Source: JBBROH01 sp038229595 (lineage in GTDB: Bacteria; Chloroflexota; Chloroflexia; QHBQ01). Taken from it: a stretch of DNA of 11,843 nt. The position numbers were made by a program, and so were the translations under genes. The notes under the pieces are model-generated. The model saw nothing but the letters and a program-made list of their open reading frames with translations, was not told the DNA's origin and did not search any database. Numbering within the stretch: the stretch's first letter is position 1; each line of letters opens with the position of its first letter. The DNA lies in the NCBI GenBank assembly GCA_038229595.1, contig JBBROH010000135.1:1-11843 (forward strand), given 5' to 3'. Positions 7,393-11,843 of the stretch are shown one piece after another.

Positions 7393-7421
7393 ATTATACA
7401 GGTAGGGCCAGGGGCTGTCAA
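7393..7421 (-). promoter_or_regulatory. Perfect consensus promoter of yqeY-pgpH
   Basis: On the minus strand TTGACA (7421-7416) and TATAAT (7398-7393) are both exact and 17 bases apart. Transcription would begin near 7386, about 37 bases before the yqeY ATG at 7349. This excludes the longer yqeY reading frame. Confidence 0.9.
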
Positions 7422-7470
7422 GCAAGGTGGCGGCACGAACATTGCTGCTGTAGATCGGGCGTGGTCGCTC

Positions 7471-7500
7471 TTGACGGCAGCATTACTGGTGTGCTACAAT
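7471..7500 (+). promoter_or_regulatory. Upstream promoter P1 of the cytochrome bc operon
   Basis: TTGACG (7471-7476, 5 of 6) and TACAAT (7495-7500, 5 of 6) are 18 bases apart. A TGC precedes the -10, giving an extended -10. It points into the respiratory operon, divergent from the yqeY promoter 50 bases away, and would give a leader of about 220 bases. The 7350-7727 gap holds only regulatory sites. I find no gene in it. Confidence 0.6.
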
Positions 7501-7564
7501 CGGCCCCGTTGGGCGGCGTAAAAGCAACACCGGTGGGCTTGCGCGCAAAGGCTGGATTAACCTT

Positions 7565-7585
7565 ACATTAAAGCCGCGTTAATGT
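7565..7585. promoter_or_regulatory. AT-rich dyad, candidate operator
   Basis: ACATTAA (7565-7571) and TTAATGT (7579-7585) are perfect 7-base arms around AGCCGCG. It lies between P1 and P2 and could be a regulator site or a weak hairpin in the P1 transcript (TTTC follows). No known regulator box is matched with certainty. Confidence 0.35.
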
Positions 7586-7616
7586 TTTCACCGTCAAGGT
7601 TTATGCGCTAAGTGGG

Positions 7617-7644
7617 TTTGCGCTGGGCCAGCGCGTGGTATAAT
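7617..7644 (+). promoter_or_regulatory. Downstream promoter P2 of the cytochrome bc operon
   Basis: A perfect -10 TATAAT (7639-7644) is preceded by TGG, forming an extended -10. The -35 is poor (TTTGCG at 7617-7622, 16-base spacer), which suits a promoter that relies on the extended -10 or on an activator. The start site near 7651 gives a 77-base leader to the small membrane gene. Confidence 0.65.
7620..7634. promoter_or_regulatory. Palindrome inside promoter P2, candidate operator
   Basis: GCGCTGG (7620-7626) and CCAGCGC (7628-7634) are perfect arms around a single G. It fills the space between the -35 and -10 elements of P2, where a bound regulator would block or distort the promoter. In a P1 transcript the same bases would form little more than a tight hairpin. 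Confidence 0.4.
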
Positions 7645-7663
7645 AGCGGAGAGGAAGTCAGCA

Positions 7664-7721
7664 CTGACCAGCATTGGCACGGTCAGCTAACCTCAATGCT
7701 AATCCAGGGCTCTCAGGAGGT
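7664..7721 (+). promoter_or_regulatory. Foldable leader before the first bc-operon gene
   Basis: CTGACC/GGTCAG (7664-7669 with 7681-7686) and AGCATTG/CAATGCT (7670-7676 with 7694-7700) interleave. They are therefore either alternative hairpins or a pseudoknot. ACCTC (7690-7694) can also pair with GAGGT (7717-7721) inside the Shine-Dalgarno sequence. Translational control by switching is possible but inferred. Confidence 0.35.
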
Positions 7722-7727
7722 GTTGCT

Positions 7728-7847
7728 ATGGTTGTTGGTGAGACGATTGAACTGTTGATCGTATTTGGCATGATCGTCTTCTCGTTGGCGATGCTCTACG
7801 CAATTGAGCGGTTTACCAGCGACGACACGAAGGAAACCGACCAGTAA
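7728..7847 (+). CDS. 39-residue single-helix membrane protein at the head of the bc operon
   Basis: A 40-codon frame (ATG to TAA) beginning MVVGETIELLIVFGM. One uninterrupted hydrophobic helix runs from about 9 to 26 and ends at AIERF. The tail is short and polar (SDDTKETDQ). The Shine-Dalgarno sequence AGGAGGTG (7715-7722), 5 bases before the ATG, is the strongest in the window and argues strongly that this frame is translated. It lies 59 bases before the cytochrome b gene, downstream of P2. I do not recognise the family. Its size and topology resemble the small single-helix subunits of other respiratory complexes (PetG, PetN and PetL of b6f; CydX of cytochrome bd). A structural or assembly subunit of this complex is the natural inference. 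Confidence 0.72.
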   Translation: MVVGETIELLIVFGMIVFSLAMLYAIERFTSDDTKETDQ

Positions 7848-7860
7848 GCTGCACCGCCAC

Positions 7861-7873
7861 ACCCCGCCGGGGT
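7861..7873 (+). other. Intercistronic hairpin
   Basis: ACCCC (7861-7865) and GGGGT (7869-7873) form a tight stem with a 3-base loop between the small membrane gene and cytochrome b. There is no U-tract, so it is not an evident terminator. Confidence 0.4.
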
Positions 7874-7906
7874 TGAGGAGAGGTTACGACGAGGGAGAAG
7901 TAGAGG

Positions 7907-8659
7907 ATGGCTAATAGCCGAAAAGGATTGGGCCGGTTCAGCCCCGGCAGCCTGTATGAGGGGTTCACCCGCTCACAGATTTATCGCTCTGTGATCCGCA
8001 ATCCCTGGCCGAACAGCGCCCGTACCCGCGCTCTGGCGGTGATGAACAGCGTCTTCCTGCACCTGCAACCGACGCGCACCCGCCCAGAGGCGATCAAGAT
8101 CACCTACACCTGGGGTCTGGGAGGCATCTCGTTCCTGTTCTTTTTGCTGCTGACGATCACTGGCGTGATGCTGATGTTCTACTACGTGCCGACGGTGCCA
8201 GGGGCTTACGACTACATGAAGGAGCTTCAGGGGACAGTGAGCTTCGGCCAGTTGATGCGGAATGTCCACCGCTGGTCAGCACACGGCATGGTAATTACCG
8301 TCTTCCTGCATATGTGCCGCGTCTTCTACACCGGCAGCTACCGCCCGCCCCGCGAGTTTAACTGGGTGGTTGGCGTGGTGCTACTGTTCTGCACCTTCTT
8401 CCTCAGCTACACCGGCTACCTGCTACCCTGGGATCAGTTGAGCTTCTGGGCGGTAACGGTTGGCGCGAACATGGCAGGGGCCACCCCCTACCTCGGCGAA
8501 CTGGTCAGCCTCCTCCTGCTTGGCGACAAATCGGTGGGTCAGGCGACCCTGGTGCGCTTCTACACCCTGCACGTGATCGCTATGCCACTGCTCACTGCGC
8601 TGTTCCTCAGCGTCCACTTCTGGCGCATCCGCAAGGATGGCTTCTCTCGCGGCCTCTAG
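7907..8659 (+). CDS. Cytochrome b6-like subunit (N-terminal cytochrome b half) of a Rieske/cyt b complex
   Basis: 250 residues with about 40 cytoplasmic residues before the four-helix diheme core. Heme ligands are H121 and H135 in helix B (RNVHRWSAHG...FLHMCRV) and H222 and H237 in helix D (FYTLHVIA...SVHFWRIRKDG). The helix-D pair has 14 residues between them, the b6f-type spacing (bc1 has 13). Also b6-like are GGISF, FYYVPTV (91-97), TGYLLPWDQ (169-177) and the end after helix D. The residue aligning with Cys35 of b6, which holds heme cn, is Gly70. The protein oxidises quinol with the next gene's product and passes electrons across the membrane between its two b hemes. The start is ATG, with GAGGGAG (7891-7897) 9 bases upstream. 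Confidence 0.93.
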   Translation: MANSRKGLGRFSPGSLYEGFTRSQIYRSVIRNPWPNSARTRALAVMNSVFLHLQPTRTRPEAIKITYTWGLGGISFLFFLLLTITGVMLMFYYVPTVPGAYDYMKELQGTVSFGQLMRNVHRWSAHGMVITVFLHMCRVFYTGSYRPPREFNWVVGVVLLFCTFFLSYTGYLLPWDQLSFWAVTVGANMAGATPYLGELVSLLLLGDKSVGQATLVRFYTLHVIAMPLLTALFLSVHFWRIRKDGFSRGL

Positions 8660-8666
8660 ACACACC

Positions 8667-8691
8667 CCCGCCCAGCCTCTTTCAAGGCGGG
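8667..8691 (+). other. Intercistronic hairpin
   Basis: CCCGCC (8667-8672) pairs with GGCGGG (8686-8691) around a 13-base loop in the 51-base gap between the two cytochrome b halves. It lacks a U-tract. It lies 8 bases before the next Shine-Dalgarno sequence. Confidence 0.4.
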
Positions 8692-8710
8692 CCAAGATTA
8701 GGAGATTGAC

Positions 8711-9517
8711 ATGGCTGCAACAAGGCCACAAGGGACAACCCCCAGCCGCCGCGAGATGATCGACCGGCTGGCAGAGCAGCGCGGGCAAGCACAGGTTAGC
8801 GTTTCGCGCAGGCGGGCTAACACAGTGCAGGTTTGGCCGCACCTGATGATCCGTCAGTTTATCGCCACTGTGGTGATCACCCTCAACACGCTGTTGCTGG
8901 GAGTGCTGATCAATGCCCCACTAGTTGAGATTGCCAACCCAGAGAAGACCCCAAACCCGTCAAAGGCTCCCTGGTACTTCCTCAACCTGCAAGAGTTGCT
9001 GCTGCACATGAACCCTGCTCTCGCTGGGGTGATCATCCCTAGCCTTGCGCTCGGTGCTTTGGCAGCGATCCCTTACATCGACAACAAGCCAGAGGGGACG
9101 GGGGTCTGGTTCTACTCGAACAAGGGCATCCCTGTCTTCATCTTCAGCTTCCTTTACACCCTGATCGCTGAGATCGCTCTGGTGCTGATCGATGCAGCCC
9201 TACCCGCCAAGCAGTGGATTGGCGGCCTGATACAGGGAGTGCTTGGTGCGCCAAAGGATGATGGGGCAGCTTCCTTCCAGGGCCAACTGCTAGAAGCTCT
9301 CTCTGGCTGGTTCTTCCCCATCGGCGTAATTGCCCTGCTCGCCCTCATGCTCGGCTTCCTGGTACGCATGATCTTTAAGGCGAACAAGAGCGAGATCGTA
9401 ATCGCTATGTTCACTGGCTTCGTTGCCAGCTACGTCCTGCTGACGATCATCGGTACTGCCTTCCGCGGCCACTCGATGTCCTTGCTCTGGCCCTGGGCGT
9501 TGGGCGAAACTAGCTAG
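8711..9517 (+). CDS. Subunit-IV-like C-terminal cytochrome b half, five helices
   Basis: 268 residues. A charged leader of about 42 residues precedes five predicted helices (about 45-67, 103-122, 139-163, 200-222 and 228-250). The quinol-oxidation (Qo) motif is APWYF (86-90) in NPSKAPWYFLNLQELL, where PEWY stands in mitochondrial and plant proteins. The segment after it, with NPALAGVIIP and IPYIDNKPEG, is standard for the family. Near the C terminus, FRGHSMSLLWPW (251-262) resembles the ends of long bacterial cytochrome b proteins. Plant subunit IV has three helices and about 160 residues, so this version is longer, with a polar loop at 164-199. It partners the preceding subunit. AGGAG (8700-8704) is 6 bases before the ATG. 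Confidence 0.9.
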   Translation: MAATRPQGTTPSRREMIDRLAEQRGQAQVSVSRRRANTVQVWPHLMIRQFIATVVITLNTLLLGVLINAPLVEIANPEKTPNPSKAPWYFLNLQELLLHMNPALAGVIIPSLALGALAAIPYIDNKPEGTGVWFYSNKGIPVFIFSFLYTLIAEIALVLIDAALPAKQWIGGLIQGVLGAPKDDGAASFQGQLLEALSGWFFPIGVIALLALMLGFLVRMIFKANKSEIVIAMFTGFVASYVLLTIIGTAFRGHSMSLLWPWALGETS

Positions 9518-9529
9518 TTGGTTGAGGTT

Positions 9530-9551
9530 GGGGCTGGTACCTGCCAGCCCC
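9530..9551 (+). other. Strong intercistronic hairpin
   Basis: GGGGCTGG (9530-9537) and CCAGCCCC (9544-9551) are perfect 8-base arms with a 6-base loop. It begins 12 bases after the subunit-IV stop and precedes the Rieske gene. No U-tract follows, so partial termination or protection of the upstream mRNA from decay are both possible. Confidence 0.55.
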
Positions 9552-9585
9552 CTGGTGTCAAGTTTAGCGACAGGAGTTACCTTAA

Positions 9586-10188
9586 ATGAGTCGCATTGTT
9601 AATCCCGATCTCGAACAAAGCAAGCAGATGGATCTCGGTTCGGTGACAGCCGAAGGGGATGTGACCCGCCGCAGCTTCTTCAAGTACATTTTCATGGGCG
9701 CGATGGCTGGGTTGGGCGCACTTGGTGCGGGCAGCTTCTTCAGCTTCTTCCTGCCGCGCAAAACGCAGGCTTTTGGCAGCAAAGTGAAAGCGGGCAAGGT
9801 AGCCGACTTTCCAATCCAGACTAAAGCGGGCAGCACCGTCACCACCGTGATTGGCGCGACCGCCCGCAACCGCGATGGCCGCTTCTACATGGTACACCTG
9901 GAGGATGGCTTGATCGCCCTCTACTGGAAGTGCGTCCACCTCGGCTGCACTGTCCCCTGGAACCCGCAAGAGGAGTTCACCTACGAGGGGATCAAGTACG
10001 TGGGGATGTTCCACTGCCCCTGCCACGGCTCGACCTACATCCCCAACGGCCAGATCGTTGCTGGCCCCGCCCCGCGCCCACTCGACTACATGGAGATCAC
10101 CCTTGAGGGCGACAACGTGACGGTGGACACTGGCAAGATCAAGCAGCGCATCAAGGCTGACCCCAAGACGCAGGCGACCAAGGTTTAG
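9586..10188 (+). CDS. Rieske iron-sulfur protein, Tat-type membrane anchor
   Basis: 200 residues. A twin-arginine motif TRRSFFK (27-33) precedes one helix (about 34-56), which should stay as the membrane anchor. The 2Fe-2S cluster ligands are C116 and H118 (CVHLGC) and C144 and H147 (CPCHGS); C121 and C146 are placed for the stabilising disulfide. S149 and Y151 are present. In bc1 these give hydrogen bonds that raise the cluster potential. The loop GPAPRPL (160-166) closes the fold. It takes one electron from quinol at the Qo site of cytochrome b and hands it to cytochrome c on the outer face of the membrane. AGGAG (9572-9576) is 9 bases before the ATG. Confidence 0.96.
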   Translation: MSRIVNPDLEQSKQMDLGSVTAEGDVTRRSFFKYIFMGAMAGLGALGAGSFFSFFLPRKTQAFGSKVKAGKVADFPIQTKAGSTVTTVIGATARNRDGRFYMVHLEDGLIALYWKCVHLGCTVPWNPQEEFTYEGIKYVGMFHCPCHGSTYIPNGQIVAGPAPRPLDYMEITLEGDNVTVDTGKIKQRIKADPKTQATKV

Positions 10189-10203
10189 TTCACGCACCCT
10201 TGC

Positions 10204-10230
10204 CCCATCTCGCAGGAGGTGGAGATAGGG
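10204..10230 (+). other. Intercistronic hairpin
   Basis: CCC-ATCTC (10204-10211) pairs with GAGAT-GGG (10222-10230) with one bulged A at 10227. An AGGAGG stretch lies in its loop, away from any start codon. It sits between the Rieske and cytochrome c genes. Confidence 0.35.
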
Positions 10231-10252
10231 AAGCTGAGGAGACGAGGCAACT

Positions 10253-11167
10253 ATGAACGATAAAGGAATCCTGAGCATCGCCCTGACGCTGGCGTTGATC
10301 TTCGGCGCAATCGCCTACTTCGTCATCGACGGACAGCGCGGCACCCAGATCAGCAACTCGCAGTTGCAATCCTCGGCCCTGGCTGGGCAGAAACTATTCG
10401 GCCAGTACTGCGCCCAGTGCCACGGCCCGCTCGGTGAGGGCTGCATCGGCCCAGCAGTGCAACGCGGTGAGTGGAGGGCGAAGGAGGTGGGTGGTGACGC
10501 TACCGCTGACCTGGTGGCCGCCCACGACTACATCAACAAGACGCTGCACCAGGGGCGGCAGGGTATCCAGCCCAACCCCCAGGTTCCCAATATGCCAGCG
10601 TGGGGGCAAGAGAATGGCGGCTCGCTCAATACTGAGCAGATCAACAACCTGACTGACTACCTACAATATGGCGACTTCAGCAACACGCTCTACTACGTTC
10701 CCTCGGCGAACCTGGCAGGCGACATCCCGAACGCCATCGGCGACCCCGCTGGCCGCAACAAGGGAATGAAGGAGATGCTGCTCGGCTACGGCTGCCTCAA
10801 CTGCCACCTGGTCGGTAACGTCGGTGGGCAGGTTGCTGCTAACCTGAGCGCGGTTGGCGGGCGGCGCACGCAGAACTGGCTGACCGCCTGGATTTACAAC
10901 CCCCAGGAGATGCCAGCCTGGAATCGTGGCCCCTACACCTGGGTTTACACCGCCACCCAAACCAGCCGCCTCTATGACAATACTCCCATGCCGACGATGC
11001 CATCTTACACCCAGACCGTGGTCATGGGCCAGCCCGCTGCTGCTATCGTAGACAAGGCAGCGCATATGAACCCCAGCTATATGCCGAAGATCGAGTTCCA
11101 GGATCGCGACAACAACGGCATTAACGACCTGTTCGATATTGCCGGCTACCTATCGCGCCTGCGCTAA
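10253..11167 (+). CDS. Membrane-anchored diheme cytochrome c
   Basis: 304 residues. An N-terminal helix (about 5-25) acts as an uncleaved anchor or signal and is followed by two class-I-like c domains. Heme sites are C53-C56-H57 (CAQCH) and C181-C184-H185 (CLNCH). Likely Met ligands are M114 in VPNMPAW and M246 or M249 in the MPTMP stretch; these assignments are inferred. Near the C terminus DRDNNGIND (284-292) followed by D295 resembles a calcium-binding loop. C64, next to the first heme in GEGCIGPA, is unusual because Gly is common there. It should accept electrons from the Rieske protein, the role of cytochrome f or c1. Two purine-rich stretches (10236-10241 and 10244-10247) precede the ATG. 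Confidence 0.93.
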   Translation: MNDKGILSIALTLALIFGAIAYFVIDGQRGTQISNSQLQSSALAGQKLFGQYCAQCHGPLGEGCIGPAVQRGEWRAKEVGGDATADLVAAHDYINKTLHQGRQGIQPNPQVPNMPAWGQENGGSLNTEQINNLTDYLQYGDFSNTLYYVPSANLAGDIPNAIGDPAGRNKGMKEMLLGYGCLNCHLVGNVGGQVAANLSAVGGRRTQNWLTAWIYNPQEMPAWNRGPYTWVYTATQTSRLYDNTPMPTMPSYTQTVVMGQPAAAIVDKAAHMNPSYMPKIEFQDRDNNGINDLFDIAGYLSRLR

Positions 11168-11199
11168 GCGGGCAATGCAACCACAAGTGAAGCCAAGCT

Positions 11200-11245
11200 G
11201 GGCGTGCAACAAGCGCGCCCTCTATGTGGGGCCAAAACCCCATAG
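11200..11245 (+). other. Two adjacent intercistronic hairpins
   Basis: GGGCGTGC (11200-11207) pairs with GCGCGCCC (11213-11220), with one G-U pair and a 5-base loop. Directly after it, CTAT-GGGG (11222-11231, GT bulge) pairs with CCCC-ATAG (11238-11245). The second stem ends 2 bases before the AGGG Shine-Dalgarno sequence of the next gene and could limit its translation. Confidence 0.45.
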
Positions 11246-11257
11246 CAGGGTACAGTG

Positions 11258-11843
11258 ATGATCAACTTCCGTAAGCACAAGTTTACCGCTTCGAGTCTGC
11301 TGGTCGCGGGGCTGGCGGTGCTGGCTCTGCTGTTTAGCAGTGCCAACCTCAGCCTGGTCAACTCGGCAACCATCACTATCGAGCCAAACATCCTCGGCAG
11401 CAACGAGAAGCTGCCAGTCAACGACCCCGACGCTGCGACCTGGACACAGGCGGGCGGCAAGGATGTGGCTGCTATCGTGGTGCCGATGAGCGCGCAGCAG
11501 ATGGTGCGGCCCAGTGGTGGCAGCACGAAGGCCGTGGTCGTCCGTGCCGTCGCTAGCAGCGAACAACTGGCGATTAAGATTAGCTGGCACGATGACACGA
11601 TGAACAACCAGGAGGACGGCTACCAGGCCAGCGATGCGGTGGCGGTGCAGTGGCCGATGAAGGTCGGTGAGGCCCTCCCCTTCCAGTGCATGGGCCAGCT
11701 TGACGCGCCAGTGAACATCTGGCAGTGGAAGGCCAGCCTCCAGACAACCAATGAGACGACCGGCAACGGCCAACCGCCTGTCTACAACTTGATGAGCAAT
11801 GGCATCTGCAAGGCCGCCGATGCAGCGGGCATGATCCCCCAGG
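11258..11843 (+). CDS. Secreted ethylbenzene-dehydrogenase-type heme-binding protein (3' end outside window)
   Basis: The first 195 residues are visible. A signal peptide or anchor (KHK then a hydrophobic stretch at 11-28, possible cleavage after about 37) is followed by the start of an EB_dh-like heme-b domain. Recognisable elements are the strand KAVVVRAV (91-98), LAIKISWHDDT (104-114), SDAVAVQWP (125-133), CMGQ (144-147) and VNIWQWKAS (152-160). In the gamma subunit of ethylbenzene dehydrogenase and its relatives, this domain binds one heme b through Met and Lys. M145 is a candidate Met ligand, and the Lys would lie beyond the window. In those enzymes it carries electrons in the periplasm. 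Here it is 90 bases after the diheme cytochrome c, suggesting a partner of the bc complex. AGGG (11247-11250) precedes the ATG by 7 bases; a GTG at 11255 is the alternative. Confidence 0.8.
   Translation, partial: MINFRKHKFTASSLLVAGLAVLALLFSSANLSLVNSATITIEPNILGSNEKLPVNDPDAATWTQAGGKDVAAIVVPMSAQQMVRPSGGSTKAVVVRAVASSEQLAIKISWHDDTMNNQEDGYQASDAVAVQWPMKVGEALPFQCMGQLDAPVNIWQWKASLQTTNETTGNGQPPVYNLMSNGICKAADAAGMIPQ

Noticed and set aside
7350..7442. Upstream extension of yqeY to an ATG at 7442
   Set aside because: The perfect promoter (7421-7393) lies within it, so the transcript starts downstream. The added residues are not YqeY-like, and the ATG at 7349 has a good Shine-Dalgarno sequence.
6660..7571. 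Long plus-strand open frame (303 codons) opposite yqeY
   Set aside because: It lies antisense to a clearly conserved YqeY and runs across the yqeY promoter and P1. Its protein shows no family features. It is a shadow of GC-rich codon use.
1..11843. Mobile element, prophage, CRISPR or defence island
   Set aside because: No transposase, integrase, regular direct repeats, terminal inverted repeats or defence-type proteins are visible. The genes are core metabolic and cell-wall functions.

Overview
The window is a GC-rich bacterial chromosome segment with 11 substantial genes plus one very small one that normal gene callers would miss. I infer a member of the Chloroflexota, probably class Chloroflexia. 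The grounds are a split cytochrome b with a Rieske protein and a diheme cytochrome c in one operon, a plant-like leucine-rich-repeat protein, and consensus sigma-70-type promoters. This is family-level reasoning and no search was run. There are no tRNA, rRNA, IS element or CRISPR signatures.

Left part (1-3550). A 5'-truncated LRR protein (+) converges on a secreted CAP-domain protein (-), with a strong hairpin between them. The CAP gene has its own promoter near 1000. Then comes a minus-strand pair: a streptothricin-acetyltransferase-like GNAT followed 21 bases later by the lipid II flippase MurJ.

Middle part (3550-7450). rpsT (ribosomal protein S20, UUG start) has a good promoter and a structured leader, and ends in a classic terminator. 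It converges on a minus-strand unit of yqeY followed by a 7TM-HD phosphohydrolase of the PgpH (cyclic-di-AMP phosphodiesterase) family. That unit is driven by a perfect TTGACA-17-TATAAT promoter, which also shows that the true yqeY start lies downstream of the longest open frame.

Right part (7450-end). A plus-strand respiratory operon starts from two apparent promoters, with two dyads and a foldable leader between them and the first gene. Its order is: a 39-residue single-helix membrane protein, a cytochrome b6-like subunit, a 5-helix subunit-IV-like C-terminal cytochrome b half, a Tat-type Rieske protein, a membrane-anchored diheme cytochrome c, and a secreted ethylbenzene-dehydrogenase-type heme-binding protein that runs off the window. 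Together these look like a menaquinol-oxidising Rieske/cytochrome b complex with extra heme proteins on the outer side of the membrane. Most intercistronic gaps hold a GC-rich hairpin.

The most interesting points are the tiny membrane protein leading the operon (a candidate new subunit comparable in size to PetG/PetN of b6f), a b6-type cytochrome b lacking the cysteine that holds heme cn, and the EB-dehydrogenase-like heme protein at the distal end.
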